Origin: SZUA-254 sp031379665
GTDB lineage: Bacteria > Bacteroidota > Ignavibacteria > UBA10030 > SZUA-254
Length of the DNA stretch: 51,131 bases
Assembly: GCA_031379665.1 (NCBI GenBank)
Contig: JANNFI010000082.1
Location: forward strand, 1 to 51,131
Reading direction: 5' to 3'
How positions within the stretch are numbered: position 1 is the stretch's first letter; each line of letters starts with the position of its first letter. This document shows positions 43,615 through 51,131 of this stretch, one piece after another. The notes under the pieces are model-generated. The model searched no databases and was not told the DNA's origin. It worked only from the letters and a program-made list of their open reading frames with translations. A program made the position numbers and the translations under genes.

Positions 43615-45140
43615 ACATACTCCGATCCGGGAAGGGAAAACTCTCCTTCTCCCAGAATTCGGCCATGAACCTCGTCACGCAGGTGGCCATCTCCGCGCTC
43701 GCGGTCGTGGCCCTTCCGATGGTGGTCCACGGGTTGGGGGACGAACGGTTCGGCCTTCTCTCCATCTGCTGGCTGATGCTCGGGTACGTCGGGGTCCTCG
43801 ACCTCGGGATGGGCCAGGCGACTACCAACCTGCTCGCGGCGAAGGTCTCCGAGGGGAAAATGGAGGAGGCGGGCCGCATCCTCCGGACGGCGTTCCTCCT
43901 GGGAACGGCGCTGAGCGTGGCGTTCATCATCGTCTTCGAGATACTCCACGAGATGGGGCTGGCATCTTTCCTCAACCTGTCACCCGCGCTGATGGACGAG
44001 GCGCGGATCGCCCTGAGACTGTTCGCCCTCGGCATCCCGCCGGTCCTGCTGATGGGGGTCCTGCGAAGCGTCCCGTTCTCGATGAACAGGTTCGACCTGG
44101 TTAACCTTCTGCAGTCCCTCGGGGCGGTTCTCCAGTGGCTGGGCAGCATTGCGGCCCTTTACTTCGGAGCAGGGCTCATCGGCGTCATCGCGCTCTTCGT
44201 GGCGACCCGATACCTGATCGCCTTCCTGCTCTACCTCTATGTGCGACGGGTTTTCCCGGCCCCCCCGGCAGGGTCGAGACCTGCCGGCGATTCGCACCTC
44301 CGCCAGCTCCTCGCCTTCGGCGGCTGGGTGAGCGTCGCGCAGCTCCTCGGGCCGCTCATCCTCGTATTCGAACGTGTCATCATCAGCAGGACTTCCTCGC
44401 CCGAGTGGATCACCTATTTCGCCGTGCCGCAGGACACCCTTCTCAAACTGGTCATCATCCCGATGAGCCTCGCCTCGACGCTCTATCCCGTGGTCAGCGC
44501 GCGATGGGGAATGCCGGAGGGGGCGGCGATGTCGCGGAGGATCTACCACGACTCCGTCCGCTATACCTGGTATGTGCTCCTCCCGGCCGTGTTCGTCGGC
44601 GTTGTGTTCAGCGGCGACATCCTGCGGCTCTGGCTGGGTGAAGCGTTCGCCGTCCGGAGCGCAGACGTGTTCGCGGTGGTGGCGTTCGGCGTACTCTTTC
44701 ACGCGCTCGCTCAACTGCCGAATACGCTGATCCTCGGATCCGGGAGGCCCCACATCACGGCCAAGCTGCTCCTGGTCGAGCTCGTCCCGTACCTCGTCCT
44801 CTGTTACTGGTTCACGTCGTTGTGGGGCGTATGGGGTGCGGCGCTCGCGTGGCTGATCCGCGTGGTACTGGAGACAGCATACCTCTTCGTGCGGGTGCGT
44901 GCGCTCTGGGACGGGAGCGAAACCGTGACGACCTATTCGTATCTCTGGAAAGGAGCGCTTCTGCTCGCCTGTTGCGGGCTCCCGGTCCTCATCGCGCGGT
45001 ATCTCGGGATCGGCGCGATCGCCTCGATCGCGGTCGTTTTCGGCTTCCTGGCGCTTTATACGCTCAGCCTCTGGTTCCTCGTGTTTGATCGCGACGACAG
45101 GGGGAGAGTCCTCGGCGTGTTCCGCCCGGCGAGGACGTAG
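43611..45140 (+). CDS. Wzx-like oligosaccharide flippase
   Basis: This 509-aa protein has about twelve to fourteen membrane segments with the polysaccharide-synthesis/MATE-like arrangement: NLVTQVAISALAVVALPMVV at the start, GDERFGLLSICWLMLGYVGVLDLGMGQATTN, and a central GGWVSVAQLLGPLILVFERVIIS. It would flip the lipid-linked repeat unit to the periplasm. The GTG at 43611 overlaps the preceding stop (GTGA) and gives a normal N-terminus; the long open frame upstream is a shadow of the ligase gene. Nothing unusual. Confidence 0.9.
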   Translation: MNILRSGKGKLSFSQNSAMNLVTQVAISALAVVALPMVVHGLGDERFGLLSICWLMLGYVGVLDLGMGQATTNLLAAKVSEGKMEEAGRILRTAFLLGTALSVAFIIVFEILHEMGLASFLNLSPALMDEARIALRLFALGIPPVLLMGVLRSVPFSMNRFDLVNLLQSLGAVLQWLGSIAALYFGAGLIGVIALFVATRYLIAFLLYLYVRRVFPAPPAGSRPAGDSHLRQLLAFGGWVSVAQLLGPLILVFERVIISRTSSPEWITYFAVPQDTLLKLVIIPMSLASTLYPVVSARWGMPEGAAMSRRIYHDSVRYTWYVLLPAVFVGVVFSGDILRLWLGEAFAVRSADVFAVVAFGVLFHALAQLPNTLILGSGRPHITAKLLLVELVPYLVLCYWFTSLWGVWGAALAWLIRVVLETAYLFVRVRALWDGSETVTTYSYLWKGALLLACCGLPVLIARYLGIGAIASIAVVFGFLALYTLSLWFLVFDRDDRGRVLGVFRPART

Positions 45141-45149
45141 GGACACTCG

Positions 45150-45857
45150 ATGGAGCTCGAACGGTTCAAACCCGGGTCCGGTCCGCAGGGCGAACTTCAC
45201 GCCCAGCACCTCTCACGGTACGAATTCGCCTCGCGGTACGTGCCCGGCAAACGGATCGTGGACGTCGCCTGCGGGACCGGGTATGGCTCGTCACACCTCC
45301 TCCGGGCGGGCGCAAGGTCGGTCACCGGCATCGACATATCGGAGGAGGCGATCGCCCACGCGAAGGCGCACTATGCCGCGGAAGGTGTCTCGTTTCTTCG
45401 CGGCGACGTTGCGCTGGTCCGAGGAACCGCTCCCGTCGACTGCATCATTTCCTTCGAAACCATCGAGCACCTCGTCGATCCGGAAACACTTCTCGGCCCG
45501 GTGAGGGAACTCCTCGGTAGCGGCGGCCGCTTCATCGTCTCGACTCCGGTGCGTCACGGCGGATCGCTCACCGACCGGCCGGCGAACCCCTTCCACGTCA
45601 GGGAATGGAACGAGGAGGAATTCGACCTCCTTTTGGCCCGCTTTTTTCCCCTCCGGGAGTTCCATTACCAGTATGTCTACCGGAAACAGTTCTGGCCCCT
45701 CAGCAGGACGATGAACCGGGTCGCGATGGGATGGTTGTATGCCGCGCGCTCTGCGGGGTTCGACCGTTTCCCGGTTCTCGACCGGGCGTGGGACATCCCG
45801 GCCCTCCTGGTCGAACGCGGTTATATGGTCGTCGTCTGTTCCGGAAGCGCGGGGTAG
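45150..45857 (+). CDS. SAM-dependent methyltransferase (class I)
   Basis: This 235-aa protein has motif I IVDVACGTGYGSSHL (about residues 36-50), motif II GIDISEEAI, and SFETIEHLVDPETLL, the layout of class I methyltransferases of the UbiE/Methyltransf_11 group. The C-terminal 70 residues are divergent (YVYRKQFWPLSRTM). In a glycan locus it most likely methylates a sugar or lipid-linked intermediate. It lies 9 bases after the flippase gene and 3 bases before a glycosyltransferase gene. Confidence 0.85.
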   Translation: MELERFKPGSGPQGELHAQHLSRYEFASRYVPGKRIVDVACGTGYGSSHLLRAGARSVTGIDISEEAIAHAKAHYAAEGVSFLRGDVALVRGTAPVDCIISFETIEHLVDPETLLGPVRELLGSGGRFIVSTPVRHGGSLTDRPANPFHVREWNEEEFDLLLARFFPLREFHYQYVYRKQFWPLSRTMNRVAMGWLYAARSAGFDRFPVLDRAWDIPALLVERGYMVVVCSGSAG

Positions 45858-45860
45858 TCG

Positions 45861-46769
45861 ATGTCCGCGCGATTATCGGTGGTCATCGTGAGTTACAACA
45901 CAGAGGCGCTGCTCGGGGAATGCCTCGATTCGATTTTCGGAGCTCCGGTCCGGACAGAGTTCGAGGTGATCGTGGTGGACAACGCCTCGACCGACAGGAC
46001 GCGGGAGATGCTCCGCGAAAAGTACCCCCTGGTCGTTACGATCCTCAACGACGACAACAGGCGCTGGGCCGGGGGGAACAACCAGGGTGCGGCGGCGGCC
46101 GCGGGCGCATACGTTTTATTCCTTAATTCCGACACCGTGGTGACCGAACGAGCGCTCGACGCGTTCGTAGGCTTTATGGATGAACGCCCGGAGGTCTCGA
46201 TCGCCGGATGCCGGCTCCACAACCCTGACGGGTCCCTGCAGAGATCGTGCCGCGGTTTTCCAGGACCATTGAACCTCTTTTCCGAGGCGCTGTTTCTCTA
46301 TCAGGCGTTCCCCCGATCGGCGATCTTCGGACGATATCATATGACGAATTTTTCCCACGACGCCGTCCGCGAGGTCGATATGGTGACCGGGGCCGCGATG
46401 ATGGTGAGGAAGAGCGTCTTCACGGGCGTTGGGCCGTTCGACGAGGATTTCCATTTCTACGGCGAAGAAACAGATTACTGTTACCGGGCCGCGGCGAAGG
46501 GATTGAAAACATTCTTCTTCCCGGGGGCCGTCATCGTCCACCATGGTGGCGGATCACCGCAGCCCCGGCAAAGCTACTATCAGAACCTCTACGATGGACT
46601 CCGCCGCTTCCTGGTCAAGCACCACGCAGGGGTTCCCCTGGCGTCGATGATCGCCCTCCAGTGGACGGGAACCGCGCTCCGCGTGCCGGTCTATTTCCTG
46701 CAGGGGGTCTTTTCGCGCGATTCGATGCTCTTCAGGAAATCGCTATATTATTTGAAACTGCTCTTCTGA
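45861..46769 (+). CDS. Family 2 glycosyltransferase
   Basis: This 302-aa GT2 enzyme has the Rossmann-like start LSVVIVSYNTEALLGECLDSI, the nucleotide-binding VVDNAST (residues 38-44), the DXD equivalent LNSDT (88-92) and the acceptor-side EETDYCYRAAAKG. It resembles rhamnosyltransferase-type GT2 enzymes, which would fit the rfbB product, but donor specificity is not certain from sequence. The C-terminus has a hydrophobic segment that may attach it to the membrane. Confidence 0.88.
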   Translation: MSARLSVVIVSYNTEALLGECLDSIFGAPVRTEFEVIVVDNASTDRTREMLREKYPLVVTILNDDNRRWAGGNNQGAAAAAGAYVLFLNSDTVVTERALDAFVGFMDERPEVSIAGCRLHNPDGSLQRSCRGFPGPLNLFSEALFLYQAFPRSAIFGRYHMTNFSHDAVREVDMVTGAAMMVRKSVFTGVGPFDEDFHFYGEETDYCYRAAAKGLKTFFFPGAVIVHHGGGSPQPRQSYYQNLYDGLRRFLVKHHAGVPLASMIALQWTGTALRVPVYFLQGVFSRDSMLFRKSLYYLKLLF

Positions 46770-46787
46770 CCTGCGAATCCTTCCGGA

Positions 46788-47429
46788 ATGTCAATTCTGC
46801 GCCCAACACGGTTCGTTCACCTGCTTCGACGGTACAGGGGCAGGGAATTCTCGATGCTTGACGTGGGGTGCGGCAACCACTCCGCCAGCCTTACAAAACA
46901 GTGGTTCCCCGGATGCGCGTATTCCGGCATCGACCGGAGCCGGGACTTCTACAACGATGAGCGTGATCATCGCGCGATGGCGAACTTCTACGAGCTCGAC
47001 CTCACGAAGCTCGACTTCAGTCAGATTCCCGACGATGCGTTCGATGTCCTGATGATGACGCACGTCATCGAACATCTCCCCAACGGGGACCGGGCCCTCT
47101 CAGGACTGCTCCCGAAGGTCAGGAAGGGGGGGACCGCCTACGTCGAGTTCCCGTCGGAGCGGAGCACGCGTCTGCCGAGCAAGAAGGGCACGCTGAATTT
47201 CCACGACGACGAAACCCATTGCCGCATCTATTCGGTGGCGGAAGTCGAACGGGTGTTCCGTGACGCCGGATGGCGCGTGGTACGCTCGGGTGCGCGACGT
47301 GACTGGGCCCGCATCGTCCTCACGCCTCTCGCGATGGTGAAATCGAAAATCGACCTCGGCTACGTCGCTGGGAGCGTTTTCTGGGACCTGCTGGGTTTCG
47401 CGGATTACGTCCTGGCGGAAAAACAATGA
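46788..47429 (+). CDS. SAM-dependent methyltransferase, second
   Basis: This 213-aa protein has motif I MLDVGCGNHSAS (about residues 23-34), a YSGIDRSRDFYN strand, and MMTHVIEHLPNGDRAL as motif IV/post-II, again class I. It is not a close paralogue of the methyltransferase at 45150, as the motifs differ. It probably acts on the same glycan or its lipid carrier. Its stop is overlapped by the next gene (ATGA). Sequence does not reveal the acceptor. Confidence 0.83.
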   Translation: MSILRPTRFVHLLRRYRGREFSMLDVGCGNHSASLTKQWFPGCAYSGIDRSRDFYNDERDHRAMANFYELDLTKLDFSQIPDDAFDVLMMTHVIEHLPNGDRALSGLLPKVRKGGTAYVEFPSERSTRLPSKKGTLNFHDDETHCRIYSVAEVERVFRDAGWRVVRSGARRDWARIVLTPLAMVKSKIDLGYVAGSVFWDLLGFADYVLAEKQ

Positions 47430-48637
47430 AAATCCTTCAGGTCGCCCCCCAGGTCCCGTATCCTCCCGAGGACGGGGGGAAGGTCGGGATCTACAACATC
47501 ACGAAGCACCTCGCACGGCGGGGCCACGATGTCACGCTCTTCGCTTTCGACCGCGCCCCTGGAACCGATTATGGCCCGTTGCGTGAATTTTGCGCTCTCC
47601 ACACGCACGCCCATTCGACGCGGAATTCCGCAGGTGGAGCTTTATTGAATATATTTTCCGATCTTCCCTATACTATTTCGAAATACCGGTCGCCGGATTT
47701 TCTACGCCTGCTCGTGAAATTCACCCAGGACCATCCCGTGGACGTCGTACACATCGACCACCTTCACATGGCGGCATACGGCGTGGCGCTGAAGCGACGG
47801 TCGGGTCCTCCCATTGTCCTGAGGGAGCATAACGTCGAGTCTGTCATTATGGAACGATATGCAGACCACGCCTCGAATCCGGCGATGAGAGCCTACGCCC
47901 GCCTGCAGCAACGGCGGCTTCGGGCCTATGAATCCCGGATGGTGGGACTCTACGACGCCTGCTGCCCGATCACGCCCGACGACGCGTCGAAAATCCGTGG
48001 AATGAATCCTGCGGCCCGCCTCCACATCGTCCCGGGGGGCGTCGAAGCCTCGTACTTCGCTGCGCCGGACGAATCCGCGATCGCGCCCGATTCGATTGTC
48101 TTTTTCGGCGGGATGGACTGGGTTCCGAATCGCGACGCGGTCCTCTGGTTCCTGGAGGAGATCTTCCCGGTCGTGTTGAAATCGCGGCCGGAGGCGACGT
48201 TGACCATCGTCGGGAAAAACGTCCCGGACGAGGTCGCACGACACGCGGGCCCCCGCGTGCTGATGCGGGGATATGTCGAGGATCTGCGCGCGGAAATTCA
48301 GAGGCACGCCGTCAGCATAGCGCCGTTCCGAATCGGCGGAGGAATGCGGCTGAAGATCATCGAATCGTTCGCGATGAGCGTCCCGGTCGTTTCGACGACG
48401 ATCGGTTGCGAAGGAATCGGGGCGTCGCACGGCGAGACTATCCTGATCGGCGATACGCCCGGCGAGTTCGCCGCACAACTTGTCCGGCTACTGGGCGACG
48501 GCGGGATGCGCCGAACGGTGCGCGAGGCCGCCTTCGCACTTGCATCGGCCCGATACCGTTGGGATAACGTCGCGGCGATGTTCGAGGACGTCTACCGGGG
48601 CGTTATCGCAGGTGGCGGGGAGTCGGCCGGTGGCTGA
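47426..48637 (+). CDS. Family 4 glycosyltransferase (GT-B fold)
   Basis: This 403-aa GT-B enzyme opens with MKILQVAPQVPYPPEDGGKVGIY, the GT4 N-terminus with the Gly-Gly acceptor loop. The second Rossmann half starts at about residue 225 (IVFFGGMDWVPNRDAVLWF), followed by LTIVGKNVPDEV. The sugar-nucleotide motif is ESFAMSVPVVSTTIGCEGI. It resembles the Stp1/TuaC-like group of sugar transferases. It overlaps the preceding methyltransferase gene by ATGA and the following gene by eight bases. Confidence 0.9.
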   Translation: MKILQVAPQVPYPPEDGGKVGIYNITKHLARRGHDVTLFAFDRAPGTDYGPLREFCALHTHAHSTRNSAGGALLNIFSDLPYTISKYRSPDFLRLLVKFTQDHPVDVVHIDHLHMAAYGVALKRRSGPPIVLREHNVESVIMERYADHASNPAMRAYARLQQRRLRAYESRMVGLYDACCPITPDDASKIRGMNPAARLHIVPGGVEASYFAAPDESAIAPDSIVFFGGMDWVPNRDAVLWFLEEIFPVVLKSRPEATLTIVGKNVPDEVARHAGPRVLMRGYVEDLRAEIQRHAVSIAPFRIGGGMRLKIIESFAMSVPVVSTTIGCEGIGASHGETILIGDTPGEFAAQLVRLLGDGGMRRTVREAAFALASARYRWDNVAAMFEDVYRGVIAGGGESAGG

Positions 48638-49775
48638 AATCGTTTTTTGGCTTTGCGTGGGGCTCGTGCTCCATACCTACGTGTTCTACCCCCTGCTGGT
48701 CGCTCTGCTGAGGAGGCGGCGTGAAGTGCCCGCCGCACCGGACAGCGGCTACGAACCGGCCGTGAGTGTCGTGATCGCTGTCTACAACGAGGAGAACTTT
48801 ATCCGGGAACGGGTGGAAAATATTATTTCAGGGTCATATCAGCCGGGGAAGACGGAGCTCCTCGTCGGATCGGACGGGTCCACCGACCGCACCAACGCGA
48901 TCCTCGCTGCTTTCCGGTCGCCGGGGTACAGGTCGTTTCCGTTTCCCGTGCGGCGTGGAAAGGCGGGGGTCCTGAACGACCTCCTCCGGGAGGCGCAGGG
49001 CGAAATCGTCGTTTTTTCCGACGCCAACACGACGTTCCTGCCCGATACGATCGCCGAACTCGTTAAACCTTTCGCCGACCCGTCCGTCGGCGCGGTGACG
49101 GGTGAGCTCGTCCTGCAATCGGGCCACCAGAGCGTCGGTGGGGATGGCGAGGTCTCCTACTGGCGGTTCGAGAACTGGCTCAAGCACGCCGAAAGCGAAG
49201 TGGGAAGCACGCTCGGCGCCTCCGGCGGCGTCTACGCTATCCGGAGGGGCCTCTGGCGCCCCCTGCCGTATCAGAAAAGCATCGTCGACGATTTCGTGAT
49301 CCCGATGAACGTGCTCAAGGCGGGGCGGGTCGTCAGGTACAGCCGGAGCGCCCGCGCGTTCGAGAAGTCGGCCGGCTCAGTCAGGGGCGAATTCACGAGG
49401 AAGGTCAGGATCGGAGCCTCGAATTTCAACGGCATCCCCGAATATTTCGAGTTGCTCCATCCGCGTCACGGATTCGTGGCGTTCGCGCTCTGGTCACATA
49501 AAATACTTCGGTGGTTCGTCCCCTTTTTCCTGCTCGCCATCGGTATCACGGCGATCGCGCTGCAGGATTCGGCCCCCTTTTACGAAGCGGTGACGCGGCT
49601 GATCGCGATCTTCGTGGTCGTCGCCCTGGCCGGGATGGCGGCGGATAAATTCAAGTGGCGGATCGGCGTCTTCGGATATCCCTACTATTTTCTTGCGATG
49701 AATTGCGCTCTCCTCCTCGGTTTTATCAAGGCGCTGACGGGACGACAGGCCCCCGTGTGGGAGGTCGTGAGGTGA
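48630..49775 (+). CDS. Membrane family 2 glycosyltransferase
   Basis: This 381-aa processive-type GT2 has an N-terminal membrane segment (about 3-24), the catalytic core SVVIAVYNEENFI, VGSDGSTDRT and FSDANTTF, a QXXRW-like EFTRKVRIGA region, and C-terminal membrane segments (WFVPFFLLAIGITAIAL and later). It resembles poly-N-acetylglucosamine or cellulose-synthase-like enzymes, though family membership does not fix the product. The GTG at 48630 overlaps the upstream stop; the frame is open further but that part is a shadow. Confidence 0.88.
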   Translation: MAEIVFWLCVGLVLHTYVFYPLLVALLRRRREVPAAPDSGYEPAVSVVIAVYNEENFIRERVENIISGSYQPGKTELLVGSDGSTDRTNAILAAFRSPGYRSFPFPVRRGKAGVLNDLLREAQGEIVVFSDANTTFLPDTIAELVKPFADPSVGAVTGELVLQSGHQSVGGDGEVSYWRFENWLKHAESEVGSTLGASGGVYAIRRGLWRPLPYQKSIVDDFVIPMNVLKAGRVVRYSRSARAFEKSAGSVRGEFTRKVRIGASNFNGIPEYFELLHPRHGFVAFALWSHKILRWFVPFFLLAIGITAIALQDSAPFYEAVTRLIAIFVVVALAGMAADKFKWRIGVFGYPYYFLAMNCALLLGFIKALTGRQAPVWEVVR

Positions 49776-49785
49776 TGCCGACGGT

Positions 49786-51131
49786 ATGAACGAACGCCTG
49801 AGGTCCCTCGCCATCGATTTCGTGACCGTCAATTTTGCGTGGGTGATCTATTACCTCACGCGCGTGCGCGCAGGGATCTTTCCGAACTCCGTCGAGCCCG
49901 ATTTCCTCGTGCCGATGTTCGCGGTGTGGGGCTACTGGGCCGTGGTCTTCTTTCTGTTCGGCCTTTACAGGCCGTGGTACGGCAAGTCACGCTTCGACGA
50001 GCTGGCGACCGTCTTCAGGGCGACGCTTTTCGGCGTGTTACTTCTCTTCTTCATCATCTTCATCGACGACCAGGGGGTCGGGGGTCCGGTGTACACGCGT
50101 CTCCTTATCCTGGTCTACTGGATGTTGATGCTCGGGCTCGTGGGCGGAGGACGCCTCCTCCTCCACACCCTCTTCCGCCGCCTGTTGATGGCGGGCATCG
50201 GGTTGCGCAATACAATTATTGTCGGATGGCAGAGCAAGGCGAAGGAACTGGTCGATTCGCTCCTCCTTTATCCGGCGCTTGGCCATCGCATCGTCGGCTT
50301 CGTCCCCGTCAGTTCCGACGACGCGGCCGAATCGTACCGGGGCATCCCGATCGTCGGCACCGTGGAGACGCTGCCGGATGTGATCAGGAGGTTGGAAATC
50401 CGCGACGTGCTGATCGCCCTCGATTCCACCGACCACGACCGGCTGCTCTCGGTGATCTCGGCGTGCGACGGGCGCGACGTGAGCATGAAGATCATTCCCG
50501 ATCTCTACGACATCATCAGCGGCCAGGCACGCACCAATCAGATCTACGGGTTCCCGTTGATCGAAATCTCCCCCCAGCTGATGCAGCCGTGGGAGCGGGT
50601 GGTCAAGCGGGCGATGGACATTGTGGTGTCGTTTCTCGTCCTCTCGGTCGGGTCGCCGGTCTGGCTCGCGGTCGCGATCGCCATCAAGCTCGATTCGAAG
50701 GGACCGGTCTTCTACACGCAGGACCGGGTGGGGAAGGACGAAAAGCTTTTCAAGGTCATCAAGTACCGATCGATGGACGTGGAGGCCGAAAAATCCTCGG
50801 GGCCTGTCTGGGCCAACAAGGCGGACCCCCGCGCCACACGCGTCGGCAAGCTTCTGCGCCGGGCGAGGATCGACGAGGTTCCCCAGTTCATCAACGTCCT
50901 CGACGGCGATATGAGCCTGATCGGTCCGCGGCCGGAACGCCCGTTCTTCGTGGAACAGCTCTCGAAGGAAATACCGCTCTATAAGAGAAGGCTCAAGGTG
51001 CGGCCCGGCATCACCGGTTGGGCACAGGTCAAACACAAATACGACGAAAGCGTCGACGACGTACGCAAAAAAGTCGAATACGACCTCTATTATATAGAGA
51101 ACATGTCACTGAGGATGGATTTCAAGATATT
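49786..51131 (+). CDS. Polyprenyl-phosphate sugar-phosphate transferase (3' partial)
   Basis: The ATG at 49786 follows a GAGGTGAT ribosome site and the frame is open to the right edge, so the gene is cut by the window end (about 448 codons seen). It has about four N-terminal membrane segments (residues 5-120), a CoA_binding_3-type Rossmann domain (about 145-255, starting NTIIVGWQSKAKELVD), and the bacterial sugar transferase domain: KRAMDIVVSFLVLSV, KGPVFYTQDRVGKDEKLF, RARIDEVPQFINVLDGDMS, then LIGPRPERPFF and RPGITGWAQV. This WbaP/WcaJ-type enzyme starts repeat-unit synthesis by moving a sugar-1-phosphate onto undecaprenyl phosphate. The donor is not certain. Only a few residues seem missing. 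Confidence 0.94.
   Translation, partial: MNERLRSLAIDFVTVNFAWVIYYLTRVRAGIFPNSVEPDFLVPMFAVWGYWAVVFFLFGLYRPWYGKSRFDELATVFRATLFGVLLLFFIIFIDDQGVGGPVYTRLLILVYWMLMLGLVGGGRLLLHTLFRRLLMAGIGLRNTIIVGWQSKAKELVDSLLLYPALGHRIVGFVPVSSDDAAESYRGIPIVGTVETLPDVIRRLEIRDVLIALDSTDHDRLLSVISACDGRDVSMKIIPDLYDIISGQARTNQIYGFPLIEISPQLMQPWERVVKRAMDIVVSFLVLSVGSPVWLAVAIAIKLDSKGPVFYTQDRVGKDEKLFKVIKYRSMDVEAEKSSGPVWANKADPRATRVGKLLRRARIDEVPQFINVLDGDMSLIGPRPERPFFVEQLSKEIPLYKRRLKVRPGITGWAQVKHKYDESVDDVRKKVEYDLYYIENMSLRMDFKI

Noticed and set aside
49839..50984. A plus-strand Arg/Gly-rich open frame near the right end
   Set aside because: It overlaps the sugar-phosphate transferase in another frame; the transferase has clear family motifs and simply lacks a stop because the window ends.

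Overview
The window is a GC-rich, almost fully coding stretch of a Gram-negative bacterium. SprA (the outer-membrane translocon of the type IX secretion system, T9SS), a PorX-type regulator, a complete Bat (aerotolerance-type) operon, an LptF/LptG pair and several outer-membrane barrel proteins together point to the Bacteroidota/Chlorobi/Ignavibacteria (FCB) branch. The high GC and the DUF5683-like, OmpA/TPR and LytR_C proteins fit an Ignavibacteria-like or related lineage better than a classical low-GC Bacteroidete; that placement is inference. No rRNA, tRNA, CRISPR array, insertion sequence or phage gene was seen. Many neighbouring genes overlap by 1-4 bases (ATGA, GTGA or TTGA junctions), so translational coupling is common.

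Layout. (1) 1-2774 (+): the 3' part of a TolB-like propeller/Omp85-like barrel fusion, then a small DUF5683-like envelope protein. (2) 2799-5273 (-): lptF-lptG, the LPS export permeases, divergent from sprA across a 275-base regulatory region that carries a 9-bp perfect inverted repeat. (3) 5549-17130 (+): sprA, porX, tsaE, tsaB, accD and an arginase gene; secretion is followed by tRNA t6A modification, fatty-acid synthesis and arginine metabolism. (4) 17199-25542 (+): a tightly coupled envelope block (barrel protein with two OmpA-like domains, 1013-aa TPR protein, plugless TonB-receptor-like barrel) running directly into panC and a GlmU-type nucleotidyltransferase that lacks the acetyltransferase half. 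(5) 25583-28798 (+): a small exported protein, a membrane-anchored LytR_C protein, rsfS with a histone-H1-like basic tail made of 21-bp repeats, and argS. (6) 28841-37245 (+): moxR, a DUF58 gene, a BatD-like/DUF4381-like gene, then batA, batB, batC, batD and batE. (7) 37283-51131 (+): a surface polysaccharide locus with a TylF-type methyltransferase, rfbB, a Wza-like SLBB export protein, a Wzz-like chain-length protein, an O-antigen ligase/polymerase, a Wzx-like flippase, two SAM methyltransferases, three glycosyltransferases and a polyprenyl-phosphate sugar-phosphate transferase cut by the window end.

Taken together, most of the window builds or polices the cell envelope: LPS export, T9SS, outer-membrane barrels, Bat proteins and an exported glycan. 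The best candidates for something undescribed are the coupled OmpA-OmpA / giant TPR / plugless-barrel trio (17199-23907) and the RsfS protein with the repeat-encoded basic tail. Identifications rest on reading motifs and domain order by eye; no database search was run.
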